Assembly: GCA_016712675.1 (NCBI GenBank)
Contig: JADJQR010000002.1
Span: forward strand, 1 to 29,718
Direction: 5' to 3'
Length of the DNA stretch: 29,718 nucleotides
Origin: a bacterium
GTDB lineage: Bacteria; Krumholzibacteriota; Krumholzibacteriia; LZORAL124-64-63
The notes beneath the pieces are model-generated. The model did not search any database. It saw only the letters and a list, made by a program, of their open reading frames with translations, and was not told the DNA's origin. Every line of letters begins with the position of its first letter. Position 1 is the first letter of the stretch. Below, in pieces: positions 6,422 through 12,547 of this stretch. Position numbers and translations under genes: made by a program.

Positions 6422-6684
6422 GAGGTCACCGCCGTCCATTCGGCGGTGAACGCCTCCGCCGGCCAGATCCGGAACACCCCGCCGACCTGCACCACCCAGG
6501 ACCCGATCGGGGCGGTGTCCTCGCCACGCTTGCCGTCGCTGTAGATGGGCACCACCACTGCGGAGGCCCAGGTGTGCCCGCCGCACCAGGCGGCGACCTG
6601 TGGCAGGTTCTCGGAGGTGACCGGCATCGCCTTGCAGCGGGTCACCTTGCGCCGGTATTCGCCGGGCCAGATCGTCTCGCCCAT
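6418..6684 (-). CDS. Hypothetical conserved-looking phage protein
   Basis: An 88-residue protein. It contains WCGGHTWASAVVVPIY in the middle and PIGSWVVQVGGVFRIWPAEA near the end. The latter G-x-W-V-V...F.(I/V)..(A/P)E.F pattern is seen in many small actinophage proteins of unknown role. ATG at 6684 was chosen because AGGAGA lies 9-10 nt upstream; the longer frame upstream runs through a hairpin and shadows of other genes. It is the first gene after the hairpin at 6729..6773. Confidence 0.8.
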   Translation of the reverse strand: MGETIWPGEYRRKVTRCKAMPVTSENLPQVAAWCGGHTWASAVVVPIYSDGKRGEDTAPIGSWVVQVGGVFRIWPAEAFTAEWTAVTS

Positions 6685-6728
6685 CGTTGTCGTCTCCTCT
6701 TCCCGTCGGTTGGATGGTCTGGATTGGG

Positions 6729-6773
6729 GGCGGCGCCGGCCGCAAGCGAGGGATGGCCCTAGCCGGCGCCGCC
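6729..6773 (-). terminator. Perfect 12-bp stem hairpin between early genes
   Basis: Arms GGCGGCGCCGGC (6729-6740) and GCCGGCGCCGCC (6762-6773) are exact inverse complements around a 21-nt loop. On the minus strand it begins 6 nt after the stop of the 45-residue gene. There is no U-tract, so it may be a weak terminator, attenuator or RNA-stability element that separates the regulatory genes from the coupled array downstream. Confidence 0.6.
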
Positions 6774-6779
6774 GGGTGC

Positions 6780-6917
6780 TCAACCGCCAGGGAGCACCGG
6801 ACCTGCGGCCACCGGGGGGGTGGTGCCGTGGCAGGGGCATTGGCACGGCGCGCCTGCGCAGGTGCCGTGCTTGTACGGGTCGCGGCAGTCGGGGTCGATC
6901 ATCGGCTCCAGACTCAT
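6780..6917 (-). CDS. Cysteine-rich small protein
   Basis: A 45-residue protein (ATG 6917, ATGA overlap with the HTH gene). The centre reads DCRDPYKHGTCAGAPCQCPC followed by HG, so five cysteines and a histidine lie close together, and the C-terminus is Pro/Gly-rich. Such C-x4-10-C-x-C-x-C-H peptides are widespread in actinophages and look like minimal zinc-binding modules. The real function is unknown. Its coupling to the HTH gene suggests a regulatory unit. Confidence 0.75.
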   Translation of the reverse strand: MSLEPMIDPDCRDPYKHGTCAGAPCQCPCHGTTPPVAAGPVLPGG

Positions 6918-7090
6918 GCGGACTCCTTGAGGGTGTCGATGTCTGACGGGTCGAACAGGTTCGCGCCACGGATGCCGGGCAACTTCTGGACCGGGGTCAG
7001 TCGTCCGTCGCGGACCCACCTGTTGACCGTTGGGATGGAAACCCGGAGGCGCCCGGCGACCTCGGCGGTTGTGAGCAGGGTTGGTTGCAT
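6914..7090 (-). CDS. Excisionase/MerR-type helix-turn-helix protein
   Basis: A 58-residue DNA-binding protein. LTTAEVAGRLRVSIPTVNRW (residues 6-25) is a clear winged-helix HTH as in excisionases and MerR-like regulators, followed by VRDGRLTPV and RGANLFDPSDIDTL, the usual wing and C-terminal helix. ATG 7090 is taken because the longer frame upstream covers the promoter region; an AAGG lies 8 nt before this ATG. It heads the leftward gene set and sits next to a perfect palindrome (7101..7116). It may regulate its own promoter or act as an excisionase if an integrase lies outside the window. Confidence 0.85.
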   Translation of the reverse strand: MQPTLLTTAEVAGRLRVSIPTVNRWVRDGRLTPVQKLPGIRGANLFDPSDIDTLKESA

Positions 7091-7096
7091 GGGACC

Positions 7097-7126
7097 AACC
7101 TTGTGCATACGCACAATCTTTGTCAA
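7097..7126 (-). promoter_or_regulatory. Possible leftward early promoter
   Basis: On the minus strand TTGACA (7126-7121) is a consensus -35 box for the housekeeping sigma factor. A -10 at 17-nt spacing reads only CAAGGT, a poor match, so the promoter may be weak, activator-dependent or start elsewhere. It would transcribe the HTH gene and the coupled array to the window edge. Confidence 0.4.
7101..7116. promoter_or_regulatory. Candidate operator palindrome
   Basis: TTGTGC-ATAC-GCACAA is a perfect 6-bp inverted repeat with a 4-nt spacer. It lies between the leftward TTGACA element (7126-7121) and the HTH start codon (7090), where a bound protein would block transcription. This is its only copy noted in the intergenic region. 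Confidence 0.6.
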
Positions 7127-7302
7127 GCACATTGGAACGACACGCCGCACAAAGTTAGGAACCCGCCTAGTGGGCGACTGCCCCGAGCAGCACCCGCACG
7201 GCGTCGATATGTCGCGGTCGACGACGACGATCTGACGCGGGCGGCTGCGGGTGCGTGGGCGGCGGCATAGGGGACGCCGGGGTCATCCTTTCGGGTGATG
7301 TT

Positions 7303-7343
7303 CCAGAATCTTCCCCTTCTGGTGTTGACATTCTCAGCACCAG
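7303..7343. promoter_or_regulatory. Overlapping inverted repeats upstream of rightward operon
   Basis: CCAGAA (7303-7308) with TTCTGG (7317-7322), and CTGGTG (7319-7324) with CACCAG (7338-7343), form two adjoining dyads. The second frames the -35 box of the rightward promoter. They are candidate operators. The flanking intergenic stretch 7127-7302 shows no other gene or motif that can be supported. Confidence 0.45.
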
Positions 7344-7352
7344 GGTCATAGT
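7325..7352 (+). promoter_or_regulatory. Rightward promoter giving a leaderless transcript
   Basis: TTGACA (7325-7330) and CATAGT (7347-7352) are separated by 16 nt. A start about 7 nt downstream falls on the A of the ATG at 7359. No Shine-Dalgarno sequence precedes that ATG. This matches leaderless transcription, common in actinobacteria. Confidence 0.65.
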
Positions 7353-7358
7353 GGATAC

Positions 7359-7676
7359 ATGAGCACAACGCACAAGGTCCAGACGACAGCAACCATCGCC
7401 ACCACCACCATGCAGCAACTCAGCGTGAACCCCGCCGCCGACTTCCTGAAGCCCGGCACCTACGCGATCATCGCGGTCGACACTGACACGATGGGCATCG
7501 AGTTCATCACCGTCGCCGACGCCGGCGAGGTCGTCGAGGCCATCGCCACCGACCACATGTGCCGCATGAACGACCTCGAGAACGGTGACGACCCGATGTG
7601 CGTCGACGAGTACCGCATCTTCTTCGCATCCGGCACCGCCTTCAACGGCTCGGCGATTGCGCTGGTGACCCCGTGA
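7359..7676 (+). CDS. Hypothetical protein, first gene of rightward operon
   Basis: A 105-residue protein opening the only rightward operon. It has a Thr-rich N-terminus (TTHKVQTTATIATTTMQQ), then KPGTYAIIAVDTDTMGIEFI and an acidic middle, ending FNGSAIALVTP. The middle looks like a small alpha/beta fold. The ATG at 7359 coincides with the predicted transcript start, so it is probably translated without a leader. The stop overlaps the next GTG by 4 nt. No family recognised; position suggests an early or lysogeny-related role. Confidence 0.82.
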   Translation: MSTTHKVQTTATIATTTMQQLSVNPAADFLKPGTYAIIAVDTDTMGIEFITVADAGEVVEAIATDHMCRMNDLENGDDPMCVDEYRIFFASGTAFNGSAIALVTP

Positions 7677-7861
7677 CCCCCACCGAAACCCTCGCCGTCG
7701 CTGCCGGCAACTACCGCGTCGCGCAGGAGAACCTCGACAACGCCCGCCTCAATCTCGCGCAGGCCGTCCGCGACGCCGTCGCCGGGGGCATGTCCCAGTC
7801 GGAGGCCGCCCGCATCGTCGGCGTCGACCGGCTCACCATCCGTAAGTGGATCGCGTCGTGA
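7673..7861 (+). CDS. Small helix-turn-helix DNA-binding protein
   Basis: A 62-residue protein starting with GTG 7673 (GTGA overlap with the previous gene); the longer frame starting at 7598 is a shadow. Residues 10-35 form a helix (YRVAQENLDNARLNLAQAVR), followed by a clear HTH, GMSQSEAARIVGVDRLTIRK, near residues 39-58. This HTH resembles resolvase/Hin-type or transposase-type DNA-recognition helices used in small phage regulators. It likely controls the nearby intergenic promoters. Confidence 0.82.
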   Translation: MTPTETLAVAAGNYRVAQENLDNARLNLAQAVRDAVAGGMSQSEAARIVGVDRLTIRKWIAS

Positions 7862-8025
7862 GCGGCGCGTTGGCGTTCGCCGCGCTCGCACTGGCGGTCG
7901 GCGCAGAAGATGACGAGGTCGGTGCCATGTGGGCCAGACTCGGCCCCACCGAGATACCGCGCCATCCGCAGGACGCCATCGCGCAGATGCGGGCAACGCT
8001 GCGTGAGGTGCGCGGCGCCACCTGA
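7858..8025 (+). CDS. Hypothetical 55-residue protein
   Basis: GTG 7858 overlaps the HTH gene stop by 4 nt and the frame runs to TGA 8025. The product starts with a hydrophobic stretch (SGALAFAALALAVGAED), then WARLGPTEIPRHPQDAIAQM and a basic end (RATLREVRGAT). The frame is short but fits the operon and ends 15 nt before a strong terminator. Function unknown. Confidence 0.65.
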   Translation: MSGALAFAALALAVGAEDDEVGAMWARLGPTEIPRHPQDAIAQMRATLREVRGAT

Positions 8026-8039
8026 CACCGGACGCACGA

Positions 8040-8074
8040 AAGCGCCCCCACCGCTTGTGACGGTGGGGGCGCTT
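8040..8074. terminator. Bidirectional hairpin terminator
   Basis: AAGCGCCCCCACCG (8040-8053) and CGGTGGGGGCGCTT (8061-8074) form a perfect 14-bp G+C-rich stem with a 7-nt loop. It lies between the end of the rightward operon (8025) and the end of the leftward late genes (8127). On the minus strand it is followed by TTTCGT, on the plus strand by CGTTGT. It most likely stops both converging transcripts. Confidence 0.88.
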
Positions 8075-8126
8075 CGTTGTGCGGTCGGGGGTGCGGATCG
8101 GGGCTCCCCGCCGCGGTCTTAGGTGG

Positions 8127-8615
8127 TCACCAGTCGGCGACCTCGTCGGCCCAGATCCAGCCGAGGTAGCGCAGACCCCAACGGGCCGCGACCTCGTCGG
8201 TGGGCACCATGCCGATCTTGCCGGATGCGGGGAGGTCGACACCCCACGACTTGCCGCGGCCGTTGGCGACGGTGACGTGGCCGTAGCCCTGGCTGCCGCC
8301 GGACCAGAACTGGAGCGCGCCACGGGGGGCGTTCTTCGCGTTCTTGCCGGAGTGTCGGTACTTGGCGGGGGTGCGGAACCAGCCGTCGACCGCGTTCCAG
8401 CCCGAGGCGCTGCGGCCGTGGGCGGCGGCGACGGAGTGGGCGCAGTGACCCAACCAGGCGATGCCGTGCGGCGATGTCTTGGTGCCTTTGCGGTGCCACT
8501 CACGCATCCGCTCGACGGCCTTCTGGCCTTGCTTGCGGCGGCCACGGTCGACGGCGACGCGGGTGCGGCGCTTGCCGACGTAGGTGGTGCCCTTCTGGCG
8601 TAGACGCTTACTCAT
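8127..8615 (-). CDS. Endolysin, CHAP/NlpC-type cysteine peptidase-like
   Basis: A 162-residue lysis enzyme. Residues 1-48 are strongly basic (KRRTRVAVDRGRRKQGQKAV). The catalytic-looking core has WLGHCAHSVAAAHG (C58) and PRGALQFWSGGSQGYGHVTV (H113), ending GWIWADEVADW. A Cys in the first helix and a His in a G-H-V/I-x-V strand is the CHAP/NlpC signature, so it should cut peptide bonds in peptidoglycan. There is no separate cell-wall-binding domain. The same fold occurs at the N-terminus of the baseplate hub (14781..16529). It is the last gene of the late operon, right after the holin-like gene, with AAAGG 8 nt before ATG 8615. Confidence 0.85.
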   Translation of the reverse strand: MSKRLRQKGTTYVGKRRTRVAVDRGRRKQGQKAVERMREWHRKGTKTSPHGIAWLGHCAHSVAAAHGRSASGWNAVDGWFRTPAKYRHSGKNAKNAPRGALQFWSGGSQGYGHVTVANGRGKSWGVDLPASGKIGMVPTDEVAARWGLRYLGWIWADEVADW

Positions 8616-8626
8616 CGCGTGACCTT

Positions 8627-8875
8627 TCAGTAGTCGTCCAATCCTTGGTCGCGGACCTTGTCGACCGTGGCCGGGGAGTACACCGCGGCCCGGGTGGTTT
8701 CACCCTGGACCAGGGCCAGCAGGGCGAACAGCAGACCGATGGCGCCGGTGACGGTCGCATCGACGTCGGTGGACACCGCCACCCCGGCCGAGGCCAGCAG
8801 CATGACCACGGCGGTCCACACTGCACGCACCCGTGCCGGTTCGATGTAGTTGAGTCGTCGCAGGATGTTACTCAT
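8627..8875 (-). CDS. Holin-like membrane protein
   Basis: An 82-residue protein. ARVRAVWTAVVMLLASAGVA (residues 14-33) and TVTGAIGLLFALLALVQG (41-58) are two membrane helices, then a polar C-terminus (VDKVRDQGLDDY). Two helices, small size and position directly upstream of the endolysin fit a holin of the type common in actinophages. The start overlaps the previous gene's stop by 8 nt. Which of the three small membrane proteins in this cassette is the true holin is not certain; this one is the best candidate by position and layout. Confidence 0.78.
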   Translation of the reverse strand: MSNILRRLNYIEPARVRAVWTAVVMLLASAGVAVSTDVDATVTGAIGLLFALLALVQGETTRAAVYSPATVDKVRDQGLDDY

Positions 8876-9029
8876 CGGTGTCCTCCTCGGACTTGTTGGG
8901 ACGGCTGAAACGGTCGAGAAAGGGCCAGTGCTGGTCCGGGGGGAGCACGTAGTCGATGAGCCGCTTGGCCAGGTAGAGGCTGGCCGGGGCCAGGACGGCG
9001 GCCCAGAACGCTATCCATGCGCCGCTCAT
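8868..9029 (-). CDS. Small membrane protein of the lysis cassette
   Basis: A 53-residue protein from ATG 9029 (ATGA overlap). One hydrophobic helix, SGAWIAFWAAVLAPASLYLA, is followed by an amphipathic polar tail (KRLIDYVLPPDQHWPF; NKSEEDTDE). It lies between a four-helix and a two-helix membrane protein. It could be a second holin, antiholin or spanin-like helper. Confidence 0.75.
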   Translation of the reverse strand: MSGAWIAFWAAVLAPASLYLAKRLIDYVLPPDQHWPFLDRFSRPNKSEEDTDE

Positions 9030-9436
9030 CGCTGCTCCCTGTCGAGCACCTCCAGCAGCCACGCGCCGCCGCTGGCAACCGACCATGCGAACGCCAGCCA
9101 GCCGCTAACGCTGGTCCATGTCGTGTCGTAGATGACCACGGCCCACACCCCTGCCCACACCCCGACGGTGATAAACAGGCCGTGCGCCATCCAGTCATCG
9201 CGCTGTCCCCACCAGCCCACCCACAGCAGCATCACCGCGGCGAAGCCTGCCACCCCGATCAGCTGCCCGGGGAACTCGTTGAGCAGGTGCCCGATGGCCA
9301 CGCCGGAGAGGATCGCCCACGACACGACGAACGTGGAGAACGACACGGCGAACGCGTACGGCTTGACGGTGCGGCGGAGGATCCGCCACGGCAGGGTGCG
9401 GCCGTCAGCCTTGGTTGTGGCGCTCATGTCGGGCAT
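9026..9436 (-). CDS. Four-helix membrane protein of the lysis cassette
   Basis: A 136-residue protein. A basic N-terminus (RILRRTVKPYAF) precedes four hydrophobic segments: about residues 28-48 (AFAVSFSTFVVSWAILSG), 58-78 (LIGVAGFAAVMLLWVGW), 85-104 (HGLFITVGVWAGVWAVVIY) and 112-130 (WLAFAWSVASGGAWLLEV). Four-helix small membrane proteins of this kind are found beside actinophage lysis genes. ATG 9436 is used, with GAGG 9 nt upstream; ATG 9427 is an alternative. The stop overlaps the next gene. Confidence 0.78.
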   Translation of the reverse strand: MPDMSATTKADGRTLPWRILRRTVKPYAFAVSFSTFVVSWAILSGVAIGHLLNEFPGQLIGVAGFAAVMLLWVGWWGQRDDWMAHGLFITVGVWAGVWAVVIYDTTWTSVSGWLAFAWSVASGGAWLLEVLDREQR

Positions 9437-9437
9437 G

Positions 9438-10232
9438 TCACGCCGCCTCGTAGGTGAAGTCCCACGACAACCGCACGGGGCTGCCGTAGGCCAAGTAGTA
9501 GCCGGCGAATGTCGCGTCGATGTAGGCGACAGGGGTGATCTGGCCTACCTCCACGCCGAGACAGTAGGTGGCGCCGTTGGCCTGCTCCAGCGAGTAGTGG
9601 CCGACCCGGCCGCCGCCGTCGATCTGGATGAACCCGATGCGCCGCGCCTCTGTGGCTGTCGACTTCGGGGTCACCGGCAGCGGGAGGCGATAGGTGCCGG
9701 TGCCGACCGCGGTGACCGTCACCTGACCCTTGCCGATGACGAGGTCGCCAATCTGCGTGTAGCGCGACTCGGCGGTCACGTTGGCGAAAGTCGGCGTCGT
9801 ACCGGACGACGTCAGCGACGGCGTCCAGGCTGTCCAGGTGCCGAGCGCGGCGAGGCTGGCGTCGGTTGCCACGAACTGCTCGTACCTGACGGCGTCGCCA
9901 TTGGACGATGCCGCAGCCAGGCCGGTGACCTTGTTGCCGCCCATCGCGATGCTGCCGGTCATGGTGCCGCCGGCCAGCAGGAGCGCCGCGGCGTCGATGT
10001 TCGCGAACGTCGACCCGTTGGAGATCTGCAGCTTCTGCGTCGTCGAGTTGTAGACGACCCGGCCCGCGGGTTTCTGCCCTGCTGACAGGGCGGCGATCTC
10101 CGCGGAGGTCAGCGACTCGATGCCGGGTGCCTCGTCGAGACGTTCGGCCAACGCCTGCATGTCGGCGGGCACGTCGTTGGCGTCCGACCCTTCCGGGAAC
10201 GGCAACGCCATGACGGTGGTGGTGTCAGCCAT
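9438..10232 (-). CDS. Tail fibre / minor tail protein
   Basis: A 264-residue structural protein, last of the tail module. The N-terminus (FPEGSDANDVPADMQALAER) is an attachment-like helical segment. The sequence continues GRVVYNSTTQKLQISNGSTF, a short beta motif frequent in phage fibres, and GGTMTGSIAMGGNKVTGLAA, the classic fibre motif also found in lambda Stf-like proteins. The C-terminal half is a beta-rich domain (WTAWTPSLTSSG; GDLVIGKGQVTVTAVGTGTY), common in actinophage fibres, that likely forms the tip. A GAGAGG lies upstream of ATG 10232. Confidence 0.88.
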   Translation of the reverse strand: MADTTTVMALPFPEGSDANDVPADMQALAERLDEAPGIESLTSAEIAALSAGQKPAGRVVYNSTTQKLQISNGSTFANIDAAALLLAGGTMTGSIAMGGNKVTGLAAASSNGDAVRYEQFVATDASLAALGTWTAWTPSLTSSGTTPTFANVTAESRYTQIGDLVIGKGQVTVTAVGTGTYRLPLPVTPKSTATEARRIGFIQIDGGGRVGHYSLEQANGATYCLGVEVGQITPVAYIDATFAGYYLAYGSPVRLSWDFTYEAA

Positions 10233-10249
10233 CAGTCAGTCCTCTCAGC

Positions 10250-11842
10250 TCAGCCCGTGGTCGAGGCGACGTCGATGAACGCCACCCAGTTGATGGTCTT
10301 GGACGCCTCGCCGGTCACCGCGACCTTCAGCGACCCATAGCCGGTGTCGGCACTGACGGTCACATCCCAGGCGGATGTGTCTTCGCCGAGGACGGTGACT
10401 GTTGGGGTGCCGACGAGGGCGACGGTGCCGGCGCCGGAGTTGCGGTCGATGACACCTTCGATCTTGTAGCCGGCCGACTCGTTGTTCGCGTCGGTGCGGC
10501 GTGCCACCACAACGCCGGTGAATGCCCAGGTGGTGTCGTCGGGGACGACCATGCGCTGCGCGGCGTTCAGCAGCACCTCGGAGGCTGTGCCGTTGGTGGT
10601 TTGGCGGCGGGCAACGAACTTGATGCCCTGCGCGTCGCCGTTGGCTGAGAACTTCCCGCCGCCGAACGCGACCATCGTCTCCTGGTCGGCTTTCGCTTCC
10701 CGGCCGATCGCGGTGGCCGCAGCGCCCGAGGCGGTGTTCTCCCGGCCGCCGACGATGGTGGCTGCGGTGCCGGACGCGGTGTTGTACTGCCCGCCGCCGA
10801 CGGTGGCGGAGATCCCCGACGCGGTGTTGTTGGTGCCGCCTGCGATGGTGGCCTGGTTCTGGTTGACGGTGTTGTTCTGCCCGCCGCCGATCACCGACGA
10901 CGTCCCCGAGGCGCTGTTCGTCTTCCCGCCGGCGATGGTGGTCGTCGTGCCGGTCGCCTGGTTGACGTTCCCACCACCGACGGTGGACTGTGCGCCGCTG
11001 GCGACGTTGTCCTCGCCGCCGCCCACCACGGACGCGGTGCCGGAGGCGGTGTTCTCGATCCCGCCCGAGTTCGTGGCGCCCTGCGCTGCGGTGTTACGCA
11101 CCCCACCGCCGACGACAGCCCAGTCGCCGGTGACCGTGTTCTCAGTGCCGCCGGAGATCGTCGCGTAGTCGATGCCCGCGCCGATACTGTGGATTGAACC
11201 GCCGGCGATCGTCGCGTGGGACGCTGTCGACTCGACCTTGTTGTGGTAGCCGGACACCACACACGCGGAACCGTTGACCACATTGTCGTAGCCGCCGACG
11301 ATCACGGACCAGTTGGCGCCGGTGCCTGTAGCGGTCGGCAGGTTCGACGTGGAAGTGTTGACGTTCGCAGTGGTGGACGCGCCGATCACGTTCTCGTAGT
11401 TCGGGGAGCCACCACCGAGGACCGTCGCGGTGCCCACGTCGGAGGCGATGGCGTTGGTGCCGTCCTCGCCGATGATGTGGTTGGTGCCGTTGGCCAGCAC
11501 GCCGCCGGCGGCCTGTTGCACGAACCCGTCGGCGCCCGGGAGGACAAGGTTCAGTTCGTAGCCGTCGCCGGGGTTGCCGGTGATGGTGGCGTCAGCCGGT
11601 CCTGTGGTGACGTCCCCGATCCCAATGGTCGGGAATCCGTCCTCGACCGCGGCGATCCTGTCTGAAACCGTGTCGTAGGTACCCGACGGGTTGACACCCA
11701 ACTCGCCCTGGACCGCCTCGATGGCGTCGCCGAGGTCGTTGTGCATGGCGCGGTGGGTGCGCCCGCCGACACTGTCAGAGGTCTTCTTGTCCGACGCGAT
11801 CGTGTCGAACGAGTCGAGACTGCCCGGGTAGTTACTGGCCAC
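10250..11842 (-). CDS. Tail fibre with YadA-like head repeats
   Basis: A 530-residue probable receptor-binding fibre. Residues 1-70 are a helical attachment region (HRAMHNDLGDAIEAVQGELG). Residues 70-110 resemble a short collagen-free linker. Residues about 178-380 hold some fourteen 14-residue repeats of the type GGG-x-x-N-x-A-x-G-x-x-[ST]-x-[VI] (for example VGGGEDNVASGAQS; VGGGQYNTASGTAA), the pattern of the trimeric YadA/Hia head beta-roll. The last 130 residues are a globular tip (FVARRQTTNGTASEVLLNAA; WAFTGVVVARRTD) with a fold used in many phage fibres. GTG 11842 has AAGGAG 5 nt upstream. Confidence 0.9.
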   Translation of the reverse strand: MASNYPGSLDSFDTIASDKKTSDSVGGRTHRAMHNDLGDAIEAVQGELGVNPSGTYDTVSDRIAAVEDGFPTIGIGDVTTGPADATITGNPGDGYELNLVLPGADGFVQQAAGGVLANGTNHIIGEDGTNAIASDVGTATVLGGGSPNYENVIGASTTANVNTSTSNLPTATGTGANWSVIVGGYDNVVNGSACVVSGYHNKVESTASHATIAGGSIHSIGAGIDYATISGGTENTVTGDWAVVGGGVRNTAAQGATNSGGIENTASGTASVVGGGEDNVASGAQSTVGGGNVNQATGTTTTIAGGKTNSASGTSSVIGGGQNNTVNQNQATIAGGTNNTASGISATVGGGQYNTASGTAATIVGGRENTASGAAATAIGREAKADQETMVAFGGGKFSANGDAQGIKFVARRQTTNGTASEVLLNAAQRMVVPDDTTWAFTGVVVARRTDANNESAGYKIEGVIDRNSGAGTVALVGTPTVTVLGEDTSAWDVTVSADTGYGSLKVAVTGEASKTINWVAFIDVASTTG

Positions 11843-11851
11843 TGTGGCTCC

Positions 11852-12535
11852 TTAGAATCGCAACTCGGTGTAGGTGAGGGCTGACGCGGTCATGTTGCTG
11901 TAGGTGGTGTATGCGGTATCTAGGTCGTCGTAGGTGACCGGCGTCGACGACGTCAACGTGAGGTTCGCCCCGGCCGGTTTCTCCCGCATCGCCGCGGCCA
12001 GGGTGGCCGCCGAGTCGACAACCTCGGATGAGTCGACCTGGACTTCGATCGCCCACGGATCCCCACCCACAGCGGTCGTCACCAGGCAGTAACGGTTGCC
12101 GGTCAGTGTGGCTTGCACGGCGGCCTGGATCCCCGCCGCCGACCCGTGGGCCTGGGCGCCGGCCCGCGACAGATACCAGCGGGCGTTCGAGGTGTCCATG
12201 CCGACGACCGGGACACCGATCAGCCAGCCGAGCCACGGCAGCCAGCCCGCCGGCGAGGTCGCCGGGTTCACCGGCTCCGAAGTGCCCGACGCGGAGGTGT
12301 CGGGGTCAGCGTCGTCGATGAACTTCGCCGTCGAGTAGGCGGCGTCGCCGATGCTGGCCATGAAGCGCAGCAGCTCGTCGCGGGTGTCCGCCTCCCGCAC
12401 GTACTCCGGCAGCAGGTCGAACAGTCGCTGCCCCGTCCTGGTGATGCCGGTCGGGGTGCCGGTGTCGTACAGCGGCCACCCATCGTACGACAGATCGAAG
12501 TCGTACAGCGCATCGAAGTCGTATACGTACGGCAT
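11852..12535 (-). CDS. Baseplate tail protein I-like
   Basis: A 227-residue baseplate protein placed directly after gpJ, as P2 gpI and its relatives are. It contains RLFDLLPEYVREADTRDELL near residues 37-56 and WLPWLGWLIGVPVVGMD near 98-114, which match the gpI-type wedge/fibre-connector family. The N-terminus repeats YDFDALYDFDLSYDGWPLYD. Its role is to join the baseplate wedge to tail fibres. GAGAGG precedes ATG 12535. Confidence 0.85.
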   Translation of the reverse strand: MPYVYDFDALYDFDLSYDGWPLYDTGTPTGITRTGQRLFDLLPEYVREADTRDELLRFMASIGDAAYSTAKFIDDADPDTSASGTSEPVNPATSPAGWLPWLGWLIGVPVVGMDTSNARWYLSRAGAQAHGSAAGIQAAVQATLTGNRYCLVTTAVGGDPWAIEVQVDSSEVVDSAATLAAAMREKPAGANLTLTSSTPVTYDDLDTAYTTYSNMTASALTYTELRF

Positions 12536-12547
12536 CCGCTACGCCTC

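Noticed and set aside
7167-7286. Short proline-rich minus-strand frame in the control region
   Set aside because: The purine run is directly against the ATG with no spacing, the product is low-complexity, and it crosses no coupling junction.
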